Shown piece after piece: positions 34,048-43,280 of a stretch of DNA of 64,000 bases. Origin of the DNA: Saccharopolyspora dendranthemae (lineage in GTDB: Bacteria; Actinomycetota; Actinomycetes; Mycobacteriales; Pseudonocardiaceae); assembly GCF_007829955.1 (NCBI RefSeq), contig NZ_VIWX01000004.1:434001-498000 (forward strand), written 5' to 3'. The notes under the pieces are model-generated. The model did no database searches. It was not told the DNA's origin and saw only the letters and a program-made list of their open reading frames with translations. The first letter of the stretch is position 1. The number at the start of each line of letters is the position of its first letter. The translations under genes and the position numbers were made by a program.

Positions 34048-35223
34048 GTGGGCATCGAGATTCCCGGCGAGGTCAGCTGGCTGTTCCCGATCGTCGTCGG
34101 CGCGAGCTGGCCCGAGGGCGACGAGACGGCGATGCGCAGGGTCGCCGAGGCCTGGACGCAGTGCGGCGCCGACATCGAGGGCGTCATCAGCGAGACCGAG
34201 GGCGCGGTCCAGGCGGCCCTGGGCACGATGAAGGGCGAGACGCACGACGCCTTCGAGAAGTTCATGAAGGACTTCTGCAACGGCGACGCCGGTCACCTGC
34301 CGGAGTTGAAGAAGCTCTGCGAAGCGCTCGGCGAAGGAGCCGACAACGCGGCGCTGGAGGTCGAGTACACCAAGTACAGCATCATCGCCGCGCTGGTCAT
34401 CCTGGCCGCGCAGATCGCGGCGATGATCGCCTCGGCGGTGGCGACCTTCGGCGCGAGCACGGCGGGCATCCCGATCGCCCAGGCCGCGACGCAGCTGACG
34501 GTCCGGACGTTCTTCCAGCAGCTGCTGCAGAAGATCGCCCAGCAGGTCCTGCTCAACGTGGCGATCAACGTCGGCGTCGACGGCGCGATCCAAGGCCTCC
34601 AGTTCGCCAAGGGCGACCGCACGAGCTGGGACTGGTCCAACACCGGCAACGCGGCGGTCTCGGGCGTCGCGGCAGGTCTTGCGGGCGGTCTCGTGGACGG
34701 GCTCGCGCCAGGCATCGGCCAGCAGGTCGGCAAGGATCTGGCGGGCAACGCCACGAAGAACTTCACCGAGGCCGCCGCCTACGGTGCTGCCCGCGGCTCG
34801 ATCTCGGGCATGCTCGGCAACACCATCAACCAGGGCCTGCACGGTCAGGCGCCGGGGATCAACGACCTCACCTCGGGCGCGATCTCCGGGGGCGTCGCCG
34901 GAGCCACGGGCGGGATGCAGAGCCGGCACGAAGGTCTCAACGCGACCTGGGAGGGCAACGGGCGCGGCCCGACCTCCGACGGCGGCGGTGAGTGGACGTC
35001 AGGTTCCAACACCCAGGGCTGGCGCTTCGAGTCCGACGAGGGCGCGGTCCACGGGGCCAATGTGGACAGTCCCTACAGCAACAACGTCAACTCGGGAACC
35101 GTGGGCCAGCACGCCAACATCGACGGCGGGCCGAACAACGTCAACAACAACTCCTACGGCGAGGTTGACGCGCAGAAGCAGCAGAGCCCGGAGAAGCTGG
35201 ACCTGCCGGACGGTCCGCGCTGA
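34048..35223 (+). CDS. Type VII-associated protein with CpnT-like N-terminus and no toxin domain
   Basis: A 391-residue protein. Residues 1-110 (PGEVSWLFPIVVGASWPEGD onward) match the WXG100-like N-terminal domain of CpnT-like polymorphic toxins. Residues about 113-260 are hydrophobic and alanine/glycine-rich, with possible membrane-inserting helices (YSIIAALVILAAQIAAMIAS). The last 110 residues are rich in Gly, Asn and Ser with no recognised enzyme fold. A polymorphic toxin would end in a nuclease, ADP-ribosyltransferase or similar; none is visible. It may be a pore-like or structural secreted protein or have lost its warhead. The GTG start at 34048 follows GGGGGAC. Confidence 0.75.
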   Translation: MGIEIPGEVSWLFPIVVGASWPEGDETAMRRVAEAWTQCGADIEGVISETEGAVQAALGTMKGETHDAFEKFMKDFCNGDAGHLPELKKLCEALGEGADNAALEVEYTKYSIIAALVILAAQIAAMIASAVATFGASTAGIPIAQAATQLTVRTFFQQLLQKIAQQVLLNVAINVGVDGAIQGLQFAKGDRTSWDWSNTGNAAVSGVAAGLAGGLVDGLAPGIGQQVGKDLAGNATKNFTEAAAYGAARGSISGMLGNTINQGLHGQAPGINDLTSGAISGGVAGATGGMQSRHEGLNATWEGNGRGPTSDGGGEWTSGSNTQGWRFESDEGAVHGANVDSPYSNNVNSGTVGQHANIDGGPNNVNNNSYGEVDAQKQQSPEKLDLPDGPR

Positions 35224-35229
35224 GCCGCG

Positions 35230-35260
35230 CGCGGGTGCGGGGGCCGCTCCCCCACCCGCG
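35230..35260. terminator. Hairpin between the type VII cluster and the convergent membrane genes
   Basis: CGCGGGTGCGGGGG (35230-35243) pairs with CCCCCACCCGCG (35249-35260) with a small bulge and a short loop. It lies just after the stop at 35223 and directly before the minus-strand stop at 35261, so it can serve both directions. Confidence 0.6.
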
Positions 35261-36391
35261 TCAGCTCCACGGCCGCCAACCGGGAATCGGCGCCGCATCC
35301 GGACGCTGATCTCCCCAAGGCGGGCTGTTCGGCGGCAGCGACTGGAGTTCGGCGAAGTCCAGTCGCCGCCGCAGCCGCAGCCAGCTGACCACGAAGAACG
35401 CTCCGATCAGCAGCAGCGCGCCGGCGGCCGGCCACGCGCTCGGCGCCATGCCGCCGCCCGCGATCAGCACGGTGAGCAGCATCAGCCCCAGGACACCGGA
35501 GAAGAAGCCGACCAGCGGCCGGAAGATGAGGTAGGACTGGGACTTCCGGCCGTTCCGGAAGGTCGTGGCGCGGGCTGCGGCCCACTTCCGCATCGCGTGC
35601 CAGGAGCCGAGGTCCTGCGGGCCGGTCCGCTGCGACCAGGCCGCTGACTGTCGCCTGCGCAGGATCGCGGCCACCAGCCTCGGGTCCTCGACGTTGACGA
35701 TCCACTGCTGCCGACCCGCGACGATCCGCACGGCGGGCCCCTCCACGAGCCGGACCGCCATCGTGCCGGGAAGCGGCCACGAATCGACGGTGACGATCTC
35801 GCCGGGCTGGGCCATCGACACCTCGGCCAGCGCGATCGCCTGGTCGACGTGCCCGCCACCTGCCATGCGCTTGAGCGCGAGAACGGCCCGGTCGCGGCCG
35901 ATCCGCAGTCGCGCGGGCTGTTTGCGGTAGATCTGGAAGCCCACCTCGACGTCTCGCTCCGCCAGGTCGAAACCCGGTGCGGTGACACGACGATGCGCCA
36001 CGCCCGCGAGCAGCGGGCACACGACCGCGGCGAGCAGCGCGAGCAGCCCCGCCGGAGCCAGGGCGAGGTTCACGTAGACCGCCGAGAAGGCGGCGAGCAG
36101 CGCCCACCCGGCCCAGCGCCGAGGGGTGCGCGCGTCGGCGAGCCACCCGGTGGTCGCGACCGCGATGCCGACCAGACCGGCGATGCCGGCGCCGGTGTCG
36201 AGCTCCCGCATCGCCCAGAGCACGAAACCCAGCGGGATCACCACCACCGCCGAGGCTCCGAGCCCGAAGGCTTGGACCTGGCGGGCGGCAACGCTCTCCG
36301 GAGCGGCGCTCGACCGCCCGGGAACCGGGCTGACGTCGGTGCCCGTCTCCGACGGCGCCGGGAGGACTTCCGGGATGTGCTCGGCGGTCAT
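35261..36391 (-). CDS. Membrane protein with PH-like cytoplasmic domain, type VII-neighbour
   Basis: A 376-residue membrane protein of unknown function. About four N-terminal helices (residues 38-130) are followed by a soluble domain (about 135-275) with a PH-like pattern: IALAEVSMAQPGEIVTVDSW and IVAGRQQWIVNVEDPRLVAAILRR. Two further helices follow at about 305-350. It starts by a 4-bp overlap with the preceding membrane gene, whose layout is similar, so the pair may be diverged paralogues. Convergent with the type VII substrate genes; a link to secretion or immunity is only suggested by position. Confidence 0.65.
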   Translation of the reverse strand: MTAEHIPEVLPAPSETGTDVSPVPGRSSAAPESVAARQVQAFGLGASAVVVIPLGFVLWAMRELDTGAGIAGLVGIAVATTGWLADARTPRRWAGWALLAAFSAVYVNLALAPAGLLALLAAVVCPLLAGVAHRRVTAPGFDLAERDVEVGFQIYRKQPARLRIGRDRAVLALKRMAGGGHVDQAIALAEVSMAQPGEIVTVDSWPLPGTMAVRLVEGPAVRIVAGRQQWIVNVEDPRLVAAILRRRQSAAWSQRTGPQDLGSWHAMRKWAAARATTFRNGRKSQSYLIFRPLVGFFSGVLGLMLLTVLIAGGGMAPSAWPAAGALLLIGAFFVVSWLRLRRRLDFAELQSLPPNSPPWGDQRPDAAPIPGWRPWS

Positions 36392-37251
36392 GCCCCGTCC
36401 TCGATGGGCGCCGGCGCCCGTCCGTGCAGGGCGGCTCGGGCGCGCAGGAGCTCGGCGAGCTCCGGATCTGCCGGGAGCAGCTGGGTTTCGGTGCCGGTGC
36501 GGATCACCACGATGTCGCCCTCCGGCAGCGAGGCGCCGCGACCATCGGCGAGGCGCGCCCACGACCCGTCCTCGGGACGGCTCGGCCGCACCCCGATCTC
36601 GGTGATGTCGGTGATCCGGATGTCCTTCGTGGACGCCCCGGCAGCGGGTCGACCGGCGGCCGTGCGCACGGACATCCGCAGCGCCTCACCGGTGATCTTG
36701 ACGGAGTCCTCGTCGCCTCCCTGCGGCGACCGCAGCGCCTTGGTCAGCACGAACTCGGAGCCGCCGATCTCCCGCAACGGCTCGGCGAGAATCGCCCGCC
36801 GGGCCATGAGCGTTGCCACCAGCGGAACCGCGAACCCGATGACCACCACCACGACCCGGACCCACCAGGGGGCGACGTAGGTGATCGCCAGCACCAGGCC
36901 GAACGCTTGAGCCAGTCCCACGACGATCCCGTACATCAGCCAGCCGTCCGGCTTGAGCCTCCAGTCGATGCCGTCCGCGGCGCGCCGGGACATCCAGCGG
37001 GCGAGCGGCATCGGCAGCAGCAGAGCGATCGCGAGGATGGCGAGGCCGATCAGGTCGCCCCGCTTCGGGCCCCCGAACAGCGGCAGGTCCGGCCCTTCCG
37101 CCAGCACCCAGCCCAGCGCGAGCAGCGACGCGACGACCTCCGCCGCGCACCAGAGCCACGTCACCGACAGCAGGAGCTTCGCCCGCGCCCAACGCCGTCC
37201 GACGACGTCGGCCGCTCGCGGGTCAACCCGTCCTGGCACCTCACCGAACAC
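36388..37251 (-). CDS. Membrane protein, partner of the following gene
   Basis: A 287-residue protein with about four transmembrane helices (residues 27-50, 65-85, 105-125, 130-148) and a soluble C-terminal half with strand-rich segments (KITGEALRMSVRTA, IRITDITEIGVRPS). I do not recognise the family. It overlaps the next gene by ATGA, so both are made together, probably as a complex. An ATG at 37251 gives a hydrophilic N-terminus of 25 residues. Confidence 0.65.
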   Translation of the reverse strand: MFGEVPGRVDPRAADVVGRRWARAKLLLSVTWLWCAAEVVASLLALGWVLAEGPDLPLFGGPKRGDLIGLAILAIALLLPMPLARWMSRRAADGIDWRLKPDGWLMYGIVVGLAQAFGLVLAITYVAPWWVRVVVVVIGFAVPLVATLMARRAILAEPLREIGGSEFVLTKALRSPQGGDEDSVKITGEALRMSVRTAAGRPAAGASTKDIRITDITEIGVRPSRPEDGSWARLADGRGASLPEGDIVVIRTGTETQLLPADPELAELLRARAALHGRAPAPIEDGA

Positions 37252-37279
37252 CCGGCCACCTCCTCCAACCGCGGCAACC

Positions 37280-37972
37280 CTAGCCGCAGCCGTCCTCCGA
37301 TCTCAGCCCCACTGGCCGATGCGCTGAGCCCCGGTGGACCTGGTCCAGGCCCAGCGGTGCCGCAGGCGGAAGCGGAGCGCCGTCGCTCGCGCGGAAGGAC
37401 TGGAGCAGGTACCCGACGAGCCGCCGGGACGCGGCGTCTGCGAGCCGCTGCTCCCCCGCGCCGTCGACGACACCGCTGTTGGCGAGCATCAGCAACGTGA
37501 TGTCGGCCGGGTCGAAATCCCCGCGCAGCTGCCCGGATTCCTGAGCGCGCCGCACCAGTTCCGCGATCCCCGCTTCCGCCCGGCGGCGCTCGCGCTCGTG
37601 GTCGACGGCATCGGGGAACTTCGAGAGGAACGCGGCCGTGAAGCCCCGGTCAGCCGCCTGCATCGCGCACACCTGCTCGATCATCGAGCAGAACCCGCGC
37701 CACGGGTCCGGGTCGGCGAGCGCGCCGTCGAGCAGCGCGACGCACTCGGCGAGCTGCTCCGCGAACGCCTCGGTGACCAGCGCGGAGCGGGTCGGGAAGT
37801 GCCGGTAGAGCGTCGCCGGGCCGACACCGGCCCGGCGGGCGATCGCGGTGAGCGGCACGTCGATGCCCTGCGCGGTGAACGCCGCGCGGGCGGCGTCGAG
37901 GATCTGCTCGCGATTGCGGCGGGCGTCGGAGCGCTGGTGCGACCGCGCCTTGTGAGTGTCCTGAGCAGGCAT
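37280..37972 (-). CDS. TetR-family transcriptional regulator
   Basis: A 230-residue TetR repressor. The helix-turn-helix lies at about residues 20-65 (REQILDAARAAFTAQGIDVPLTAIARRAGVGPATLYRHFPTR read in two parts). The C-terminal ligand domain resembles the SbtR-like group. The ATG at 37972 is chosen because TAAAGT (37985-37980) lies seven bases upstream and there is no ribosome site; an ATG at 38002 would lie within the promoter. It diverges from the oxidoreductase gene at 38174, whose expression it likely controls. Confidence 0.9.
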   Translation of the reverse strand: MPAQDTHKARSHQRSDARRNREQILDAARAAFTAQGIDVPLTAIARRAGVGPATLYRHFPTRSALVTEAFAEQLAECVALLDGALADPDPWRGFCSMIEQVCAMQAADRGFTAAFLSKFPDAVDHERERRRAEAGIAELVRRAQESGQLRGDFDPADITLLMLANSGVVDGAGEQRLADAASRRLVGYLLQSFRASDGAPLPPAAPLGLDQVHRGSAHRPVGLRSEDGCG

Positions 37973-38173
37973 GTCTCTCACTTTACGAGAAGTGGAAGGC
38001 ATCGTCCGATTAGCTGGTTAGCGTGGGTGGAGCCGCGAAGTGCGGCGGAGCGGGCATGCATCGGTCTCGGATCCCGGAGCCGGAAGGCGTGTCGGGTTCC
38101 GCCACCCGCACCGCCACGCAGAGGAAGCCTTCACACCCTCTCCCCCCGAACGAACGGAACACCCTTGAGCACC

Positions 38174-39120
38174 ATGCGCGCAGCCCTCTACGACGGCTAC
38201 GGCGGTCCCGACGTCCTCTACGTGGGGTCGGTGCCGGTGCCGGAGATCGAGCGCGACGAGGTCCTCGTCCGCGTCCGCGCGGTCAGCGTCAACGGGGGCG
38301 AGCTCGCGGGCCGCGCGGGCAAGGTGCGCCTGGTGACCGGGCGCCGGTTCCCGCAGCGCCTGGGCATCGACTTCGTCGGCGAGGTGGTCGAGACGGGCGC
38401 TTCGGTCGAGGACGTCACCGCGGGCCGCCGGGTGTGGGGCGTGCTGGGCCGCACGTTCGGCAGCGCCGCCGAGTACGTCGCGATCAGCCCGGACAAGATC
38501 GCGCCGGCCCCCGAGAACCTCTCCGACGCCGACGCGGTCTCGATGCTCGCGGGCGGCACCACCGCCATGACGGCCCTGCGCGACAAGGCCCGGCTGCAAC
38601 CGGGCGAACGCCTCCTGGTGCGCGGCGGGAGCGGCGGCGTCGGCAGCTTCGGCGTGCAGATCGGAGCCATGCTCGGCGCCCGCGTCACCGCGCTCGCGAG
38701 CGCCGCGAACCTCGACTTCACCCGCGACCTCGGCGCGGCCGAGGCCCTCGATCACCGGACCCATCGGCCGTCCGACCTCGCTGCGCACGACGTCGTCCTG
38801 GACACCGTCGGCACCGAGCACCGCGCCTTCCGGCGGCTGCTCGCGCCCGGCGGTCGGATGGTCGCGATCGCGTTCGACCTCGACCGGATCGGGCCGAGCC
38901 TGGCTACATCGCCGGCTCGGCGGTCCACGGCGCGCAGCGCGTCCGCTTCTTCAGCGGCAACCCGACGAGCACGATGCTGGCCGAGCTCACCGCCCTCGCC
39001 GAGTCCGGTTCGCTGCGGCCGGTCGTCGACACCGTCCGGCCGCTCGACGAGATCGCCGAGGCCCACCGCGACCTGGAGGCGGGCGGCGTCCGGGGCAAGC
39101 ACGTCCTCCAGGTCGCGTGA
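38174..39120 (+). pseudogene. Zinc-less quinone oxidoreductase / alcohol dehydrogenase with a frameshift
   Basis: A medium-chain dehydrogenase/reductase gene interrupted by an apparent single-base deletion near 38900-38906. Before it the protein reads MRAALYDGYGGPDVLYVGSV through the NADP motif GGSGGVGSFGVQIGAM to LDRIGPSL; after a shift of one base it resumes YIAGSAVHGAQRVRFFSGN to the normal end GKHVLQVA at 39120. Read across the break it would be about 316 residues, a usual length. A TTG at 38165 is an alternative start. It could be a true pseudogene, a sequencing error, or a phase-variable gene. Divergent TetR gene suggests regulation by that repressor. Confidence 0.8.
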
Positions 39121-39127
39121 CCTGCGG

Positions 39128-40375
39128 TCAGGCGTCCTCCGCGACAGGTTCGAACACCGCGACACACTCGATGTGGTGGGTCATCGGGAAGGCGTCGAAC
39201 GCCTCCAGATCGACCATGCGGTAGCCCTTGTCCGCGTACAGCGAGACATCGCGGGCGAGGGCGGCCGGGTCGCAGGCGACGTGCACGATCCGGGCCGGTG
39301 CGCGAGCCGCGATGCCGTCCACGACCTGGCGCCCCGCGCCCTTCCTCGGCGGGTCGAGGACGACCACGTCCGGCGACTCCAGCTCCTCGTCGTCGAGGAC
39401 GCGCTCGACCGTGCCCGCGCGGAAGGCCACCTGCGGCTGGTCGCGCAGGTTGGCGACCGCGTCCTCCACCGCGCGGTGCGAGGACTCCACCAGCAGCACC
39501 GAACCGGTCGGGCCGACCTGGTCGGCGAGGTCCGCGGCGAACAGGCCCACCCCTCCGTAGAGGTCCCAGGCCACGCCCCCGGCCGGAGCCGCCGCGAAGC
39601 GGGCGACGACCTCGGCGAAGGTCTCCGGCGCTTCCCTGTGCACCTGCCAGAAGCCCTGCGCCGCGACGTCGAAACCGCGTCCCCGCACCGTCTCGTGCGC
39701 CACGCCGCTACCGGAGACCTGACGGGCCACGGCCTGCTGGCGTCCGCGCCGCTGCGGCTTGCGGTCCAGGGCGGTGACGTGCAGCTCGCCCTCGCCGTCG
39801 GCCGCGACGGTCAGCTCCGCGCCGGGCCGCCAGCGGCGATCGGCGATCGCCTCCACGGCACCTTCGACGGTGATCGGGCAGTCGGCCACCGGGATGACCC
39901 GGTGGCTGCGGTTCGGGCGGAAACCCGCGTTGCCCTTGCGATCGACCGCCAGCCGGGCGCGGGTGCGCCAGCGCAGCAGGCCGCCGGGCAGCTCGCGCAC
40001 CTGGACCGGCCAGTCCAGGCCCGCGAGGCGCTGCAGCTGTTCGGTGATCACCGCGGCCTTGAGCTCGCGCTGCGTCTCGCCGTCGGCGTGCTGGAAGTCG
40101 CAGCCGCCGCAGCGGTCCTTGCCCAGCGCGATGTCGGCCAGCGGGCACGGCGGAACGACTCGGCCCGGTGCCGCTTCGCGCACCTCCACGGCATCAGCGC
40201 GGCAGAAACCGCCGCCGTTGTCCTCGGTGACCTCGGCGATCACGCTCTCCCCCGGCAGGGCGTGGCGGACGAACACCACCCGGCCCTCGTAGCGGGCCAC
40301 GCAGTGGCCTCCGTGGGCCACCGGGCCGACTTCGACCTCCAGCCGCCTACCGGTCCAGTCCGGCTTTTCGGTCAC
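39128..40375 (-). CDS. TrmA/RumA-family RNA (uracil-5-)-methyltransferase
   Basis: A 415-residue SAM-dependent RNA methyltransferase. It has an N-terminal TRAM domain (residues about 5-65), an iron-sulphur-type cysteine cluster region (PPCPLADIALGKDRCGGCDFQH), the SAM motif WDLYGGVGLFAADLADQVG, and the catalytic cysteine in VHVACDPAALARD with the base VVVLDPPRKGAG. Target (tRNA or 23S rRNA uracil) is not decidable. The GTG at 40375 overlaps the permease gene by 29 bp, so both are co-transcribed, as in M. tuberculosis Rv2689c-Rv2690c. Confidence 0.9.
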   Translation of the reverse strand: MTEKPDWTGRRLEVEVGPVAHGGHCVARYEGRVVFVRHALPGESVIAEVTEDNGGGFCRADAVEVREAAPGRVVPPCPLADIALGKDRCGGCDFQHADGETQRELKAAVITEQLQRLAGLDWPVQVRELPGGLLRWRTRARLAVDRKGNAGFRPNRSHRVIPVADCPITVEGAVEAIADRRWRPGAELTVAADGEGELHVTALDRKPQRRGRQQAVARQVSGSGVAHETVRGRGFDVAAQGFWQVHREAPETFAEVVARFAAAPAGGVAWDLYGGVGLFAADLADQVGPTGSVLLVESSHRAVEDAVANLRDQPQVAFRAGTVERVLDDEELESPDVVVLDPPRKGAGRQVVDGIAARAPARIVHVACDPAALARDVSLYADKGYRMVDLEAFDAFPMTHHIECVAVFEPVAEDA

Positions 40376-42374
40376 CGTTCACCTTTCCATTGCTCCCGAG
40401 GCCTCGGCGCGTCGCGCCGGGCATCGACGTGATCCGCTGTGCTCGCACCCTCGTGGACGACTCCAGCTGCCACGGCACGCTGGTCACCATCACTCCCGGC
40501 TGGAACAGCAGCCTGCTCTTGAGGCGCAGCGCGCTCTGGTTGTGCAGCAGCTGCTCCCACCAGTGCCCGACGACGTACTCGGGGATGAACACCGTGACGA
40601 CGTCGCGCGGGCTGTCCCGGCGGATGCGCTTGACGTACTCCAGCACCGGGCGGGTGATCTCCCGGTACGGCGATTCGAGGACCTTCAGCGGCAGCGGCAG
40701 GTTCTCCCGCTCCCACTCGGCGGTCAGGGCCCGGGTGTCCTCCTCGTCGACGTTGACGGTGACACCTTCCAGTTCATCCGGGCGCGTCGCGCGGGCGTAG
40801 GCGATGGCCCGCATCGTCGGCAGGTGCAGCTTGGAGACCAGCACCAGCGCGTGGTTCCGGGAGGGCAGGACCCGGTCGGTCTCGGCTTCCTCCAGCTCGT
40901 CGGCCACCCGGTCGTAGTGCTTCCGGATCGCGGTCATCAGCACGTAGATGGCGGCCATGACGGCGATCGCGATCCAGGCGCCGTGGGTGAACTTGGTGAT
41001 CAGCACGATCACCAGCACGCTGGCGGTCATGAACAGGCCGAAGGCGTTGGTCGCTTGAGCCCTGCGCATCCTGCGCCGCGCCATCGGGTCGTCTTCGTTG
41101 CGCAGCAACCGGTTCCAGTGCCGGATCATGCCGCTCTGGCTGAGCACGAAGGAGACGAACACGCCCACGATGTAGAGCTGGATCAGCCGCGTGACCTCGG
41201 CCTCGAAGGCGAACACGAGGATGATCGCGCCGAAGGCCAGGAACAGGATGCCGTTGGAGTAGGCGAGCCGGTCGCCGCGGGTGTGCAGCTGCCGCGGCAG
41301 GAACCGGTCCTGGGCGAGGATCGATCCCAGCACCGGGAACCCGTTGAAGGCGGTGTTGGCGGCCAGGACCAGGATCAGCCCGGTGAAGAACACCAGGTAC
41401 CACACGCCCGGCGAGAACCCGGCGAACACGGCGCCGGCCAGCTGCGCGATCAACGTCTTCTGCTGGTAGCCCTCCGGGGCGCCGACCAGCTGGTGGGCCG
41501 GGTCCTCGGCGACGACCGCGCCGGTCGTCTTGGCCAGCATGATCAGGCCCAGGAACATCAGGACCGCGAGGCCGCCCATGAGCGCCAGCGTGGTCGCCGC
41601 GTTGCGGGACTTGGGCTTGCGGAAAGCGGGCACGCCGTTGCTGATGGCCTCCACACCGGTCAGCGCCGCGCTGCCCGAGGAGAACGCCCGCAGGATCAGG
41701 AAGGCGAAGGCCACCCCCGCCAGCTGCCCCTCCTCCTCGACGAGCTGGAACCCCGCGCTCTCGGCGCGCAGGTCGGTGCCCAGGAACGTGGACTGGAAGA
41801 AGCCCCACACGATCATGCCCAGCACGCCGACGACGAACGCGTAGGTGGGGATCGCGAACAGCGTCCCCGACTCGCGGATCCCCCGCAGGTTCAGCGCCGT
41901 GAGCAGAGCGATGGCCCCGACGGCGAACAGCACCTTGTGCTGAGCGACGAACGGGATCACCGAGCCGATGTTGGCGGCGGCCGAGGAGATCGAGACAGCC
42001 ACGGTGAGGATGTAGTCGACCAGCAACGCGCTGGCCACCACCAGGCCCCAGCGCCGACCGTGGTTGGCGCTGGCGACCTCGTAGTCACCGCCTCCGGAGG
42101 GGTAGGCGTGCACGTTCTGCCGGTACGAGGCAACCACGGCGATCATCACCAGCGCGACCAGGCCACCGATCCACGGGCTGATCGCGTAGGCGGAAATACC
42201 TGCCGCCGACAGGACGAGCAGGATCTCTTCCGGTGCGTAGGCCACGCTCGACATCGCGTCGGAGGAGAACACCGGGAGCGCGATCCGCTTGGGCAACAGG
42301 GTGTGCGAAAGGCGGTCACTGCGGAACGGCCGACCGACGATCAGCCGCTTCGCCGCGGTTGCGAGCTTGGACAC
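40347..42374 (-). CDS. kimA: KimA-like potassium permease (APC superfamily)
   Basis: A 675-residue transporter, often labelled amino acid permease, but it matches the Bacillus potassium importer KimA (YdaO) along its length. Shared segments include LPVFSSDAMSSVAYAPEEIL, SGSAALTGVEAISNGVPAF and LAANTAFNGFPVLGSILAQD. Twelve helices (to about residue 485) are followed by a 180-residue cytoplasmic domain, which in KimA binds c-di-AMP. The two RCK-domain genes on the other strand support a potassium role. The GTG at 42374 has TACGCT (42387-42382) seven bases upstream and no leader, so no ydaO riboswitch is possible here. Confidence 0.85.
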   Translation of the reverse strand: MSKLATAAKRLIVGRPFRSDRLSHTLLPKRIALPVFSSDAMSSVAYAPEEILLVLSAAGISAYAISPWIGGLVALVMIAVVASYRQNVHAYPSGGGDYEVASANHGRRWGLVVASALLVDYILTVAVSISSAAANIGSVIPFVAQHKVLFAVGAIALLTALNLRGIRESGTLFAIPTYAFVVGVLGMIVWGFFQSTFLGTDLRAESAGFQLVEEEGQLAGVAFAFLILRAFSSGSAALTGVEAISNGVPAFRKPKSRNAATTLALMGGLAVLMFLGLIMLAKTTGAVVAEDPAHQLVGAPEGYQQKTLIAQLAGAVFAGFSPGVWYLVFFTGLILVLAANTAFNGFPVLGSILAQDRFLPRQLHTRGDRLAYSNGILFLAFGAIILVFAFEAEVTRLIQLYIVGVFVSFVLSQSGMIRHWNRLLRNEDDPMARRRMRRAQATNAFGLFMTASVLVIVLITKFTHGAWIAIAVMAAIYVLMTAIRKHYDRVADELEEAETDRVLPSRNHALVLVSKLHLPTMRAIAYARATRPDELEGVTVNVDEEDTRALTAEWERENLPLPLKVLESPYREITRPVLEYVKRIRRDSPRDVVTVFIPEYVVGHWWEQLLHNQSALRLKSRLLFQPGVMVTSVPWQLESSTRVRAQRITSMPGATRRGLGSNGKVNGDRKAGLDR

Positions 42375-42614
42375 GGTGCAGAGCGTAAGGGCTGGGGGAA
42401 CGCAACCGGTGCACGCGGGCTCGGGAATTGCTCCGGAGGTCACATCGGGGGTGCCACGATCCCTTTCAGAGCCCTTCACCCGGTACGGTGCACCAGCCCG
42501 CGCCCGACGGGCCGCTGGAGCAACCAGACGGCACCCGTCCGGGTACGGTCAGGCGACTGAACAGCGTCGTCGTCAGCACACACGCGCTCAACCCGCAGCG
42601 AGGAGACAAGAGTC

Positions 42615-43280
42615 GTGCACGTGGTGATCATGGGCTGCGGCCGGGTCGGGGCCTCCCTGGCCGCCGCCCTGCAACGGCTCGATCACACGGTGGCCGTCGT
42701 GGACAAGGATCCGCAGTCGTTCCACCGCCTCGGACGGGACTTCCGCGGCCAGCAGGTCACCGGGAACGGTTTCGACCGAGACATCCTCGAAGAGGCCGGG
42801 ATCGAGCAGGCCAGCGCCTTCGCCGCGGTGTCCAACGGCGACAACTCCAACATCGTCTCGGCGAGGGTGGCCCGGGAGACCTTCGGAGTGGCGCACGTCG
42901 TCGCCCGCATCTACGACCCCAAGCGCGCCGAGGTCTACCAGCGCCTCGGCATCCCCACCGTGGCCACCGTGCCGTGGACGACGGACCGGTTCCTGCGGAT
43001 GCTGCTGCCGGAAGGCGTGGCCACCGCGTGGCGGGAGCCGTCCGGTGCCGTCGCCGTCCTGCAGCTGCCGCTGCACGAGAGCTGGGTCGGTCGCAAGGTC
43101 TCCGAGGTGGAGTCGGCGACCGGCGCGCGGGTGGCGTTCATCATGCGGTTCGGCAGCGGCGTGCTGCCCGACCGCAAGACCGTGATCCAGGCGGACGACA
43201 CCGTGTACGTCGCGGCGCTGTCCGGGACCGTCACCGACGTCACCGCGGCGGCTCGCCGCACACCCGAGGAGAGCGAGTAA
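42615..43280 (+). CDS. ceoB: Potassium uptake regulator, RCK domain (CeoB type)
   Basis: A 221-residue TrkA-type protein. The N-terminal RCK-N Rossmann domain has GCGRVGASLAAAL and VVDKDP, which bind NAD(H) or nucleotide. The C-terminal RCK-C domain (about 135-215) ends with ADDTVYVAALSG. It is the first of a coupled pair that in M. tuberculosis is called ceoB-ceoC. The GTG at 42615 has AGGAG upstream; TACGGT at 42544-42549 is the probable -10. No TrkH or TrkG membrane subunit is nearby; the divergent KimA is the only potassium pore in the window. Confidence 0.9.
   Translation: MHVVIMGCGRVGASLAAALQRLDHTVAVVDKDPQSFHRLGRDFRGQQVTGNGFDRDILEEAGIEQASAFAAVSNGDNSNIVSARVARETFGVAHVVARIYDPKRAEVYQRLGIPTVATVPWTTDRFLRMLLPEGVATAWREPSGAVAVLQLPLHESWVGRKVSEVESATGARVAFIMRFGSGVLPDRKTVIQADDTVYVAALSGTVTDVTAAARRTPEESE

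Noticed and set aside
37334..38164. Plus-strand frame running through the TetR gene into the oxidoreductase
   Set aside because: It is the complement of TetR coding sequence; the TetR domain is unambiguous on the other strand.
38880..38910. Programmed frameshift in the oxidoreductase gene
   Set aside because: No slippery heptamer or downstream structure is visible, and this enzyme family is not known for recoding.
42375..42614. Possible ydaO/c-di-AMP riboswitch upstream of the kimA-like gene
   Set aside because: The -10 box lies seven bases before the kimA start, leaving no leader, and the ceoB leader shows no ydaO core pattern.
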